From positions 1 through 51,628 of the forward strand of contig AUXH01000060.1 in the NCBI GenBank assembly GCA_000482145.1: a stretch of DNA of 51,628 nucleotides. Direction: 5' to 3'. Shown piece by piece: positions 17,441 to 26,287 of this stretch. The notes under the pieces were generated by a model. That model saw only the letters and a list, made by a program, of their open reading frames with translations, was not told the origin of the DNA and did no database searches. Each line of letters begins with the position of its first letter. Position 1 is the stretch's first letter. Both the position numbers and the translations under genes were made by a program. This stretch comes from Strigomonas culicis. Taxonomy: Eukaryota > Euglenozoa > Kinetoplastea > Trypanosomatida > Trypanosomatidae.

Positions 17441-20400
17441 CTACCACAAGCTGAACTCCCTCGCTTTGCCTTCCGCATCCCGCCCGGACACAGGTGCGGA
17501 CGACTCCAGCGCGCCCATGCCGACGAAGCGCGCGCAGACCGCGAGCCCGTCCGCGCCGCCACCCTCACGCATTGCCTTTTCGAGCTCCTCGAAGAAGGCC
17601 GCCGGGGCCCCGCGCGCGGCGGTCAGGGCCCGCTGCTCCTCCGCCGCCTGCTGGTGACGCGGTGCGCAGAGGTTGCACTCCGTCGCGACGTGCAGGCAGC
17701 GCTGGTGGAAGGAGTGTCGGCACAGGAAGTGCACGGTGGGCAGGTCGAGCGCCTGGCCGCAGTGCGCGCACTGCGAGGGCGAGAAGACGACGGCGGAGGT
17801 CTGCAGCGCGACCATCTCCCCCTGCAGCTGCCGCGCGCGCTGCAGCTGCCCCTCCAGCAGCGACTGGCTCGCCTGCAGCCGGCTCTGCTTCTTCTCGAGC
17901 ACCGTCTGGCAGTACCGCCGCACCGACCGCAGCGAGAGGGTCGTGTCGGTGCACTGGCCGAGGAGCTCCAGCACCACGACGGGGGAGAGGATGCCGTGCT
18001 CTTCAATGTAGCTCAGAACGTTTTCCAGGTCGCGGCCCTCCACCGACGGGCAGCGGACCATGTGTCGCAGCAGGGACAGCCACACCGTGCGGCTCTGGTC
18101 GCTCTGGAGGTCCGTGCGCTTACAGGCGCGCAGCAGCTTTGAGCGCTCCTCTTGGGTCTCCGCCCCCTCCACCGCGTACTTGGAGAAGTAGAAGTCGATG
18201 AGCTCCTCCGTGAGGGACGTTTTCTTCAGCAAGAATAGATAGCCCTCCTCAAAGTGGTGCTGGTGGCACAGCGTCAGCACCACGTAGTCGTCGTAGCGGC
18301 CGCTGTACGCCTCGAGGAACGTCATTGCCTGCCGCCGCCGGTCCTCGTAGGGCTCTCGCGGAAAGCAGCTGGCCGCATGGTCGTCCTCGTCCGTCTCCTC
18401 CCGCGCAATGTCCATCTTCAGTTCCTTCGTGATGTACAGTTCGAAGAGCGCGTTGAAGACACTCCGGGCCTGCGCGCGCTCGGCGGGCTCCAGCGACGTC
18501 GGCTCCGCCTCGTCGACGTCCAGGGCCCCGCTCGCCACGACGGCGCGGAGGAAGTGGAAGAGGCACCGCGGGGAGTGGACGAACATATGCACGAAGGACG
18601 TGACGCTGGCCCTGTCGGGCGGCGGCTGCGGCGCGTCGGGCGCCCCCTCGGCGGCCATCCGCCTCTTGGGCCCCTTCCAGTGCACGCAGAGGTCGACGAG
18701 GAGCTCCGTCGTGAGGCGCGGCTCCGCGCGCAGCAGCTCCCGGCCGAGCGCCCGGCAGGCGTCCTCCGCCTCGTCCACGCGCAGCCGGCGCACGGCGGCG
18801 AGGGCGCGCGGGGCGTCGTGCAGGTCGCGCAGCACGATGCGGACGTAGTCGCGCACCTGGGCGTAGCGGTCGGCCACGTACAGGGCGGCGGCGAAGTACC
18901 CGCCCTGGCGGCACACCGCGATCACGTTGGTGGGGTCGAAGCGGACGTCGTCGCGGTGGATGAAGTGCATCAGCTTGTCCTCCTCCTTCTGCTTGATGTA
19001 GGTGCTGAGGAGGAGCGTCGTGTGGTTGATCGTGCTGCAGCTCTTCGCGTCGCGCTTGCGGTGGAGCTCCTCCAGGTAGAGCGTGAGCAGGCCCATGTGC
19101 TGCCCGTGGAGGTACTTGCGTATCACGTAGGAGGGCTCGAGGAAGCCGATCGTGTCCACGTACTCATCCATGGCCTCCGCGAACTTGCCCTTGCTGTAGA
19201 GAAAGTCACCGTACACCTTCTGAATGTGCAGCAGCAGCGTCGGCTCCGCATTCGGTAGGCCGCGCGCAATGGCCTTGGCAACGCCGTAGCACTCCTTCAC
19301 GAAGAGCAAGTCCAGTTTCAGCTGCGTGCTGATCTCGCTTAGCTGGCAGGTCCTCAGCGGCGTGGGCTCAGCCGTGGGAGCGGTGGCCGCCGCGTGGCTC
19401 AGGAGGAGCACATCGCTGCTGTCCGCGAGGAGGAAGGCGCAGTGCTGCTGCGGCTCTTGCACGCGGCTGAAGCCGCGAATGTAGTTGTGCGCGTCGTAGG
19501 CCTGAAGCACAAACTGGTCCTGCTTCTCCTCCTGCTGCGTGAGCAGCACCACGTAGCCGCGGTGCACGAGCAGCTTGCGAATCGGCAAGCACTCCATGTC
19601 GACGTAGCGGACGCTGGCGGCCTGCGTCGGGTTGTACACCGCCTCCTGCGCCTCGGCGGCAGCGGGCGGGCCCAGGAGCGCGACGATGGGGCTGGTCGCA
19701 GACGCGACGGCCAGCTCGCCGTCGGCCCCCAGCGCGACGCAGTTGACGCTCCCGCCGCTCTGGACCGCACACGCGTACTCGGTGTATCCCGCCGCGCAGC
19801 TCCACACCGTCACCGCGTCCTCGTACACCGTGTAGAGGGTCTGCTGGGGCGGCTGCGCGGCCGCACCGCAGCGCACCGCGTGCCGCGGCGGGAACCCGAC
19901 GAACACGAGCGGGCCCTTCGCCAGCCGACTCTTGAGGAGCGTCAGCTTCGTCTTGCCGCCCTCCGCCAGCGCGCCGCGCAGCACGACGCACTCGCCGGTC
20001 GCGAGCGCGAACACGGCCTGGCTGAGGTCGGCGGTGAGGTCGAAGCTGACCACGGCGGTGCGGGGGAAGGCGGCCGCGGCGCCCGACCGACCGGCATGCA
20101 GCTGCCGCGCGGCGACGCGGTCGGGGTGCAGCAGCAGCGACGGCAGGGGCACCATCCGGTCGAGCGGCGGCACCGGGCGCGAGGCGGAGAAGAGGCTGTG
20201 CGTCTTGCAGGGCGGTCGCCAGAGGGGCCCCTCCGCCGCGCCGCGCTGCAGCGCCACGACCTGCTCCACCGTCCAGAGCCGCAGGAGCGCCGCGCACGGC
20301 GCGCCGTCGTTGTCGTGCCCCAGCGTCGCCAGCACGCCCGCGCTGGGCACGTACACCATGTGCGTCGTGCACGTCGCGTAGGCCTGGAACACCAGCACAG

Positions 20401-20554
20401 GCGTGTGGTCGCGGCGGTCTAAAATGAAGAGCAGCCCTTCCGCATCGCCCGCAAACAGATACTGTGGACTGCGGCAGCAGCATGTCATCTCGATCCCCTC
20501 GATCGTGCCACTGTGCGCATCGAAGAACTTTAGATTTCGCCAAACCGCAGACAT
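17441..20554 (-). CDS. VPS11: VPS11, HOPS/CORVET tethering subunit
   Basis: A 1037-residue protein from Met 20554 (MSAVWRNLKFFD). The first half is a beta-propeller-like region starting with the FFD motif typical of VPS11. The solenoid includes YVDTIGFLEPSYVIRKYL and INHTTLLLSTYIKQKEEDKLMHFI, which are strong VPS11 signatures. A RING-H2-type domain lies at about 929-965 (CAHC, CRHSFHQRC, CNLC). A coiled-coil-like helix (about 875-925) precedes it. VPS11 is a core subunit of the HOPS and CORVET complexes, which tether endosomes and lysosomes before fusion, and in other eukaryotes its RING domain binds VPS18. The frame extends 63 codons upstream across AT-rich sequence; I treat that as leader. 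Confidence 0.93.
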   Translation of the reverse strand: MSAVWRNLKFFDAHSGTIEGIEMTCCCRSPQYLFAGDAEGLLFILDRRDHTPVLVFQAYATCTTHMVYVPSAGVLATLGHDNDGAPCAALLRLWTVEQVVALQRGAAEGPLWRPPCKTHSLFSASRPVPPLDRMVPLPSLLLHPDRVAARQLHAGRSGAAAAFPRTAVVSFDLTADLSQAVFALATGECVVLRGALAEGGKTKLTLLKSRLAKGPLVFVGFPPRHAVRCGAAAQPPQQTLYTVYEDAVTVWSCAAGYTEYACAVQSGGSVNCVALGADGELAVASATSPIVALLGPPAAAEAQEAVYNPTQAASVRYVDMECLPIRKLLVHRGYVVLLTQQEEKQDQFVLQAYDAHNYIRGFSRVQEPQQHCAFLLADSSDVLLLSHAAATAPTAEPTPLRTCQLSEISTQLKLDLLFVKECYGVAKAIARGLPNAEPTLLLHIQKVYGDFLYSKGKFAEAMDEYVDTIGFLEPSYVIRKYLHGQHMGLLTLYLEELHRKRDAKSCSTINHTTLLLSTYIKQKEEDKLMHFIHRDDVRFDPTNVIAVCRQGGYFAAALYVADRYAQVRDYVRIVLRDLHDAPRALAAVRRLRVDEAEDACRALGRELLRAEPRLTTELLVDLCVHWKGPKRRMAAEGAPDAPQPPPDRASVTSFVHMFVHSPRCLFHFLRAVVASGALDVDEAEPTSLEPAERAQARSVFNALFELYITKELKMDIAREETDEDDHAASCFPREPYEDRRRQAMTFLEAYSGRYDDYVVLTLCHQHHFEEGYLFLLKKTSLTEELIDFYFSKYAVEGAETQEERSKLLRACKRTDLQSDQSRTVWLSLLRHMVRCPSVEGRDLENVLSYIEEHGILSPVVVLELLGQCTDTTLSLRSVRRYCQTVLEKKQSRLQASQSLLEGQLQRARQLQGEMVALQTSAVVFSPSQCAHCGQALDLPTVHFLCRHSFHQRCLHVATECNLCAPRHQQAAEEQRALTAARGAPAAFFEELEKAMREGGGADGLAVCARFVGMGALESSAPVSGRDAEGKAREFSLW

Positions 20555-20799
20555 GGCGGTGTTCGACGCGATAGGAAAAACAAAAAAAAACAAATTAATG
20601 TGTGTTACTACTTCTGATGAGAGTGGATAAAAAAAAAAGAGAGAAGGAACAATAAAGTAATGCACAGACAAGGAGTGAATGGTGGGAGTCAGGTACATGG
20701 TGTTCGCCTTATAATCGGCGCACACCAATGCCACAATCTGCACGAGCGTTAGTTTGATTAAACAAGCTCAACGGATCTAACACAGCTTACTGGCGTGCC

Positions 20800-21843
20800 T
20801 CACGCCCGATCGAGCATGGCCCGCACGTCTGCGGTGTCCTTCACTACGATCTTAGATAGGCGCTCGATCGCCACTTGGTTATCGCACAGCGTGCGCTCCC
20901 ACTCCTGGGTGAGAGCGGGGGTCACCTCGCTGGCGAAGGACTCCCTCTCCTCGCGCCGCGCTAAGTACTGCGCGACCTGCGCGGCGCGCTCCGCGATCCG
21001 CGGCTCCACGTCGCTCAGCGCGCTCGTGAAGCGGCACGGCGCCAGCAGGTGCTCGCGCAGCTGCTGTGCGCGCTGCGCGAGCAGCTCCTCCTCGCCCAAG
21101 GGGATGCCGCGCCGCCGCAGCATCTCGGTCTTCTGCAGAATGCGATACCACCGATGGCGCATCAGCATGTTCTCCTGCTGGAGCTCCTTGGCGACCGCGT
21201 CGTTCGTCTCGTTCATCGCGACGATAGTGTCGAGCCGCTTCACGAGCTCCTCCGCCTGCTTGGTGAGCTCCTTGATGGCCGTCTCTTGGCGGTCCGTGCG
21301 CTTGTGGAGCTCCTGCGAGAAGTGGAGGGCATGCGGGTAGAGGTCCGCCGTGTTGGGGTTCTGGAAGATCGCGCCGTACCACTCACTTGTGTAGTCCTCC
21401 CCGCCGTTCAGGAAGTTGATGTAGCGCTGCTTCTCGACGAGCGCCGTGCTTTGGTTATAGTCGCACCGGTTGTACACAAACGCGCGGAACTTACACGCGG
21501 CCTTCAGCGCATTGTAGGAGTGGTCCATGCTATACAGGTAGTTCGCAATCGCGCTCTGCTTGTTGTAGTCCGGCAGGAAGGTGAAGGGCTGCGCGGGCGG
21601 GGCCGCGCCCGGCTGCTGCTGCTGTTGCTGCGGTGGTGCACCGAAGCCGCCCGCCCCCATCGCGCCAAACGCGTTGGCAGAGGCGGCGGCGGCGGGGGCA
21701 CCGAAGCCGGTGGCGGGCGCCGCGCTGGGGGCCGCGCCCCACCCGGTGGAGGCAGGCGCCGCCGCAGCCGGGAAGGCACCCGGGTTCGACGTGGTCAGCC
21801 CTCCCGGCGCCGTCGCGTTGGGCTTACCGAATTGTCCGAACAT
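20800..21843 (-). CDS. Nup54-like FG nucleoporin
   Basis: A 347-residue protein from Met 21843 (MFGQFGKPNATAPGG). The first 85 residues are Ala/Gly/Pro-rich with FG and GFG units (FGQFG, TGFGAP, NAFGAM, GGFGAP) and a Gln run, as in FG nucleoporins. Residues about 85-170 form a conserved globular part (YNKQSAIANYLYSM, CKFRAFVYNRCDYNQ). The C-terminal half is coiled coil and includes RHRWYRILQKTEMLRRRG, characteristic of Nup54/Nup57. This protein should sit in the central channel of the nuclear pore with the Nup62 and Nup58 partners. There are few FG units for the family. The 59 upstream codons of the longer frame are hydrophobic and read as leader. Confidence 0.8.
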   Translation of the reverse strand: MFGQFGKPNATAPGGLTTSNPGAFPAAAAPASTGWGAAPSAAPATGFGAPAAAASANAFGAMGAGGFGAPPQQQQQQPGAAPPAQPFTFLPDYNKQSAIANYLYSMDHSYNALKAACKFRAFVYNRCDYNQSTALVEKQRYINFLNGGEDYTSEWYGAIFQNPNTADLYPHALHFSQELHKRTDRQETAIKELTKQAEELVKRLDTIVAMNETNDAVAKELQQENMLMRHRWYRILQKTEMLRRRGIPLGEEELLAQRAQQLREHLLAPCRFTSALSDVEPRIAERAAQVAQYLARREERESFASEVTPALTQEWERTLCDNQVAIERLSKIVVKDTADVRAMLDRA

Positions 21844-22082
21844 CGCGACAAGAGAAACAAATAATAAAAAAAAAACTAAACAACTTGGAGCGTGTAAAGA
21901 CAGCCATGTGAGAAGACAAGAGAGGGAATGAGTGCATCGTGCAGAAATAAAATGTGACAACAGTACGTCCAAACCACACAGACAGTGAAACGCGCCCACC
22001 ATCGCGACGAGCAACAACAAGAATCAACAATAAAGGGTTACTATTATACATAAGTTGTGGTGACAACACATTACAGGTTTCT

Positions 22083-22328
22083 CTAAATGCCTTGGCGAGA
22101 GCGGACGTAGGCGTTGATTGCCTCCAGTGGACGGTCCGGCTTATGTGACAGAAGGTGCAGCATGATGTCGTGCAGAACGGCGTTAATCTCGGGGTGCTGC
22201 GCTATGTACTGCTGATAGGAGGCCTCCAGCTCGTCCTTGTGCTTCTCAATTCGCACGCGACCCTCATAGTTGAAGTCCTCTTTGAATATCCAATCGTCCA
22301 CACTACGTTCCTGTACGCTAGGATCCAT
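22083..22328 (-). CDS. RIIa-like mini-protein, likely axonemal or docking
   Basis: An 81-residue protein. The C-terminal half (about 44-79: QHPEINAVLHDIMLHLLSHK, then PDRPLEAINAYVRS) has the helix-loop-helix pattern of RIIa/Dpy-30-type dimerisation and docking domains, including the P-E-I start and the P-x2-P-L-x-A-I turn. The N-terminus is acidic with two aromatic residues. Such domains are common in small flagellar proteins that dock to AKAP-like partners; that location is inferred. The ORF lies in a short gap but is GC-rich, on the gene strand, and has CATAG just before its start, so I believe it. Confidence 0.65.
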   Translation of the reverse strand: MDPSVQERSVDDWIFKEDFNYEGRVRIEKHKDELEASYQQYIAQHPEINAVLHDIMLHLLSHKPDRPLEAINAYVRSRQGI

Positions 22329-22697
22329 TGGTGCTATGTGTGGGTTGGTCAGCAGGCAAGATACTTAATATAGATATACTTGAGACTTTAAAAAAAAAAA
22401 CAGCAACACTCATGTAGTAGAATGGAGAAAGAGCGATACGTGGAGTTTATGAGCAATGCTGCATACCTTTTAGAATTCGAGTATCTCCCGTTTCCATTAT
22501 TTTTCATTGACTCACATTTCTCCATTCCTTTTCCGATTTCATTACGAAGCAAGTCTGATGAGAAATAAACACAAAAACAAATGAAACAAAGTGGGAAGGC
22601 AAGCAGCACGCTGTTTCAAAGAAATAACGACACCATCAACAAGGATACCAACCAATGCATTCGATTAATGTGGAGAGAGTGAAAACTCATCTGTATA
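22329..22697. other. Intergenic spacer, 369 bp
   Basis: AT-rich spacer between the RIIa-like gene and the gene ending at 22698. It contains A and T homopolymers and no recognisable element. Confidence 0.6.
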
Positions 22698-23201
22698 TTA
22701 ATCATCCAAAAACGCAGACAACGGCTGCTGGTCCGGCGGGGCAAGGGTCCGGCAACGTCTTCGATGTGGCACGTACATCTCATCGCGCTCTGCCACAATG
22801 CCTCGTGTGTTCACTCTCAGGTCCTCGCCATCCGCGCTAGGCGTATCCCCGCTGTCCGCATCGTCACTGTCCTCGCTGCGGCAGTGCTTGGCGCCTCCCC
22901 GCGCCGCGCGGTGCAGCTCTCTGCGCTCGAAGAGCAGCGACTCCATGTGGCGCAGCAGGCTCTCCGCCGTCAGCGCATGGGTGGGCGCCGCGGCCCGCTC
23001 ACTGAGGTCAGCCGTGCGCTGCGGCGTGCGCGCGGCAGGGGAGAGAACGAAGCTCCGTACGGCTCGCAGCGCATCACGGTACCCTTCATCGTAGGCGTGT
23101 GTGGACTCCTTATACAGTTCCGCGAGAGACGTCGCGGCCAGGGAGAACTTTTCCTTCAGCTGCGGATGCGCTCGTCGCGGCGGCTCTCGCAGCGATGCCA
23201 T
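22698..23201 (-). CDS. Hypothetical protein, weakly HAPSTR1-like
   Basis: A 167-residue protein from Met 23201 (MASLREPPRRAHP). Residues about 16-50 (FSLAATSLAELYKES, YDEGYRDALRAVRSFVL) and a later helix (LTAESLLRHMESLLFERREL) resemble the conserved core of HAPSTR1/C16orf72, where an LYKES helix, a GY-containing helix and an R-x-E-D-L helix follow in the same order. A basic patch near the C-terminus (PHRRRCRTLAPP) is also compatible. The linker between the helices is longer here and low complexity, so the match is tentative. HAPSTR1 works in nuclear stress resistance with the ligase HUWE1. The upstream extension of the frame is leader-like. Confidence 0.5.
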   Translation of the reverse strand: MASLREPPRRAHPQLKEKFSLAATSLAELYKESTHAYDEGYRDALRAVRSFVLSPAARTPQRTADLSERAAAPTHALTAESLLRHMESLLFERRELHRAARGGAKHCRSEDSDDADSGDTPSADGEDLRVNTRGIVAERDEMYVPHRRRCRTLAPPDQQPLSAFLDD

Positions 23202-23526
23202 TCTGCGTGTATGCGCGTGAGTAAGGTAAGCTAACAAGACAGAACAGAGCAGAGAGGAGGGAACATGTAGGCGTACCAGTGAGGAGAGACCCCTGTAAAG
23301 GCACATGATAGTGGTTTGATGCACCTGGAAGCGAAAAGCACAGTACAGCCTTGTGCGCGTGAAGAGTAACATCCCGTTGAGTGACGTATAATGCATAACA
23401 ATATGGGAACTAAACGTAGGGTAAGCCGTATGCGGCAATGCAAAGAAGATACAAAAAAGAAACAACGACAACCGCGACGGGGATGCCGTCTTGTTCTATA
23501 CAGTATAGCCTATTAGAGGTGGGCCT
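23202..23526. other. Intergenic spacer, 325 bp
   Basis: Spacer between the INPP1-like gene and the HAPSTR1-like gene. It is moderately AT-rich with pyrimidine-rich patches on the transcribed strand; no other feature is seen. Confidence 0.6.
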
Positions 23527-24678
23527 TCACGAGTGCCAGCCCATTCGCTTTTCCAACTCGGTCGCTGCGGCGTGTGTGCAGGCCACGACTCCTTTGCGGA
23601 GCGAGTACTTATCGTCCAAAGTGACGTCGTAGCGCACTGGCTCTCCGTCCCCCTCGTATATGTCTCCGCCGAGCGCGTAGATGAAGGCGTGGGGCGCACA
23701 CGTGTCCCATTTCTTGACACCGTCGCCGCTGCAAATGAACACGTCGCTCGTGCCAATCGAGGAGATCTGCGTCTTGAGCATCTCCTGTATCAGAAAGAAC
23801 TCCTTGTTGCCGGCGCCGCGCGCGTACACGGGCTCGGACGGCTCCAGCTTGCGGTTCACCTCCTCCAGGAACACCTTCTGCGTCGTGCTCGACTGCGCGA
23901 CGCGCAGCACGGCACCGCTCGGCAGAGCCGGCGTGGGCACCTTCTCCACGCGCTTGCCTTCGAACACCATGAAGGGCTTCATGGCCTCGAAGTTCCACAC
24001 GTAGGAGAGGCTGCTCTGCTCGTGCCGCAGCTCGGCGCCGCCAAGGGGGAAGATGAAGACGCGGTTGGCCACCGCCGCGACGGGCACGCCGTCGACGGTG
24101 ATCCCGGCGAGTGTCATGGGCGCCTCCCACACGCCCTGCACAAAGCAGTTCGTGCCGTCGATGGGGTCGATGAAGACGCCCACGCGGCGGCGCAGCGCCT
24201 CGACGCTGTCCGCCGCGACCACCTGCCGCCCGCCCGTGCGCTGCACGTGGGCGCGCAGGACCTCCTGGTGCGGCACGCGCAGCGCCGGCGAGTAGTACGT
24301 CGCGAGGCAGCGGTCCACCTGCGGCGCCACGGCCGCGTCCGGCGCGTCCTCCTCGCCCACCATCGTGTACGGCGTGCCAGCCGTGCTGCCCGCCATGAGC
24401 GTCGCGAGGACGGCCTGCGTGAGCACGTCCGCGGTGGTGACGAGGTCCTTCGCGGCGTCGCCCTCCTTGTGCCCGAGCTCGGCCTTGACGTCGACCTGGA
24501 CGTGCTTCTTGAGGTTGTCCACCAGCTGCTCGCGCTCCGACTGCTCCAGCTCTAGAACGGAGGCGGCGTCGAACGTGAACTGGTGCAGCTTGAGAAGATC
24601 ATTGGCGATGTACTGCTGCGCGGCCAGCGTGCCCCGGGCCAAGACCAACAGCAGGTCCAGAATATCGATGCTGGCCAT
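23527..24678 (-). CDS. Inositol polyphosphate 1-phosphatase-like
   Basis: A 383-residue member of the lithium-sensitive IMPase fold. Metal-binding motifs are in order: TTAD at 81-84, GEE at 108-110, DPIDGT at 171-176, and KKWDTCAPHA near 325. VGVFIDPIDGTNCFVQG and the downstream VPVAAVANRVF are closer to INPP1 than to simple inositol monophosphatases; the KKWDTCAP block also fits the related BPNT1 3'-nucleotidase. It probably removes the 1-phosphate from inositol bis- or trisphosphates, with PAP phosphatase as the alternative. All acidic metal ligands are present. The start is Met 24678 (MASIDILDLLL), because the 20 upstream codons are AT-rich. Confidence 0.78.
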   Translation of the reverse strand: MASIDILDLLLVLARGTLAAQQYIANDLLKLHQFTFDAASVLELEQSEREQLVDNLKKHVQVDVKAELGHKEGDAAKDLVTTADVLTQAVLATLMAGSTAGTPYTMVGEEDAPDAAVAPQVDRCLATYYSPALRVPHQEVLRAHVQRTGGRQVVAADSVEALRRRVGVFIDPIDGTNCFVQGVWEAPMTLAGITVDGVPVAAVANRVFIFPLGGAELRHEQSSLSYVWNFEAMKPFMVFEGKRVEKVPTPALPSGAVLRVAQSSTTQKVFLEEVNRKLEPSEPVYARGAGNKEFFLIQEMLKTQISSIGTSDVFICSGDGVKKWDTCAPHAFIYALGGDIYEGDGEPVRYDVTLDDKYSLRKGVVACTHAAATELEKRMGWHS

Positions 24679-24934
24679 TGCGGGTACACAAATAAATATG
24701 CCGAGCGATTGGACTTGAAGGAGCAAAGAACAACACACAAACAGATGAACACACAGATAATGAGACTGTTTTAGAACGAAGAAACATGTGAAGAAGGTAG
24801 AAGTTGCAATTCATTCTTGTTTCTCTCAGCGAGAGTGACTGATGTAGAGACAATGGGAGAGTATACAACAAACGGGAAACATAAGGAAGAAACGCGAAGC
24901 AATAACGTACAAAGCGATGCGTGTGGTATTGATT

Positions 24935-25603
24935 TTAGTTTCCGTACTTGGGCACTTGACCAGCTTTGAAAGCAAGCTCACGTAAGATCGAGTCAAATGT
25001 ACATTTATTAGAGGAGGTGGTCATGAAGGTCTCCACGGAGCACTGCATCCCACAGTCGCGCACAAGCGGGTAGCAGCAGTACATGTGCAGGGGTGCTACT
25101 CTACACCCCGCGTCGCTGCCTTCAAATTCTTTCAATTCCGATACGTAGCTTTGCTCTGGCACGAGCCACGCGTGCGAAGAGCCGGCCGCGCCCTGCCTTG
25201 TGTCGCCCCGCAGGTGCGTGAGGTCGAGCACGGCCACCAGACAGTACGGCCCGCCGGGGGAGGGGAGCAGCAGCGCATCCAGGAGGTCCTGCAAACCCTC
25301 CTCGGGCGGGGCTGTGACGACCGTCAGTGGGGTCTTCAGTGTTGCCGCGGCCAGGGCGCCGTCCCTTTTTGCGTCCTCCATGAGGCGCAGCGCGTCGCTC
25401 AGCGCGCAGGCGGTATGGGCGATGTGGTGGTCCTCACAAAACGTCTGGAAGCGCTTCTGCACACCACCGCTGGTGGCGCAGAGGGACTCTGGTAGGGCAC
25501 ACACAACGTGGTACCCAGCGGTCTCGCCGTGCACATCGGCATAGCGGGCCTCGCCCGCGACCAGCACAAGAACACACTTGCAGCCATCGTCCAATGCGTT
25601 CAT
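24935..25603 (-). CDS. Unknown 222-residue protein
   Basis: GC-rich frame on the gene strand starting MNALDDGCKCVLVLVAGEAR. The first 20 residues form a hydrophobic strand (CVLVLVAGEA), and a second strand occurs near 125 (YCLVAVLDLTHL), giving an alpha/beta look. The C-terminus is Cys-rich (HMYCCYPLV, DCGMQCSVETF). There is no membrane segment or signal peptide, and I do not recognise the family. A G-quadruplex-type repeat lies 108-134 bp upstream of the start, in the likely leader or spacer. Confidence 0.7.
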   Translation of the reverse strand: MNALDDGCKCVLVLVAGEARYADVHGETAGYHVVCALPESLCATSGGVQKRFQTFCEDHHIAHTACALSDALRLMEDAKRDGALAAATLKTPLTVVTAPPEEGLQDLLDALLLPSPGGPYCLVAVLDLTHLRGDTRQGAAGSSHAWLVPEQSYVSELKEFEGSDAGCRVAPLHMYCCYPLVRDCGMQCSVETFMTTSSNKCTFDSILRELAFKAGQVPKYGN

Positions 25604-26287
25604 CTGTCAGAACGAAGAGTTTTTGCACTGTGAAGAAGAGGAAGAGGAGAGAGGAGCGTGTGCAGAGACGTCCATAGGCTGAACATACCAAAAAAGGCGA
25701 AGCACGCACACCCACACCCACACCCACACCCACACCCACACATACAGGAGATATTTTACATCGCGTCGTTCCGCTAAAGCGGCTCTACGTCATGTACTGT
25801 TTTTTTTTTTTCATGATAAAAATGAATGAAATGAAATGAAATCAATAGTAACAAAAATGACGCCAACAACAAAAAAAAGGAAAATCCCTAATTTTTATGA
25901 ATACATAGTTTTTTTTCCATCATCACCTTAGTGAATTCTACTTTTTTTGATTTAGATTACTTTTGTTACTTTTTTTTTTCCGGGAGGAGAAAGTGAGTAA
26001 TGTTTTTTTTTTCTAAATAGTAAAAAAAAAAAATGAAATGAAAAGAACTGCTTAAAAAAGTGGCAAAACAATGACTGTATATATATGTAAAAACAAATAA
26101 ATTATGCAAAAAAGACAGTTATCACTCTTATAAAAGCTGAGATTCAAAGCAGGGCTGGTTGACCGTTCTTCAGACTAAGGCCAATATGTCTATATACTTA
26201 CATATATATAGAGTTACACGCCACTTTTCTATGCTTGTACATTTTTATGTACACATGCACAGTTCTCTTTTTGAACGTCTGCTGTTT
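25604..26287. other. Intergenic spacer, 684 bp
   Basis: Extremely AT-rich between 25790 and 26150, with many poly-T and poly-A runs of 8-12 bases, and a hexanucleotide repeat near its left end. It separates squalene synthase from the unknown gene. No RNA gene is recognised. Confidence 0.6.
25711..25737 (-). repeat. GGGTGT hexamer repeat, G-quadruplex type
   Basis: The plus strand carries CCC runs at 25711, 25717, 25723, 25729 and 25735, each separated by ACA. The transcribed strand is therefore five GGG runs with 3-nt TGT loops, a canonical G-quadruplex pattern that would also be present in pre-mRNA. It is not the TTAGGG telomere unit of trypanosomatids. Confidence 0.8.

Noticed and set aside
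25703..25741. Interstitial telomere tract
   Set aside because: The unit is GGGTGT, not TTAGGG, so it is not a trypanosomatid telomere remnant.
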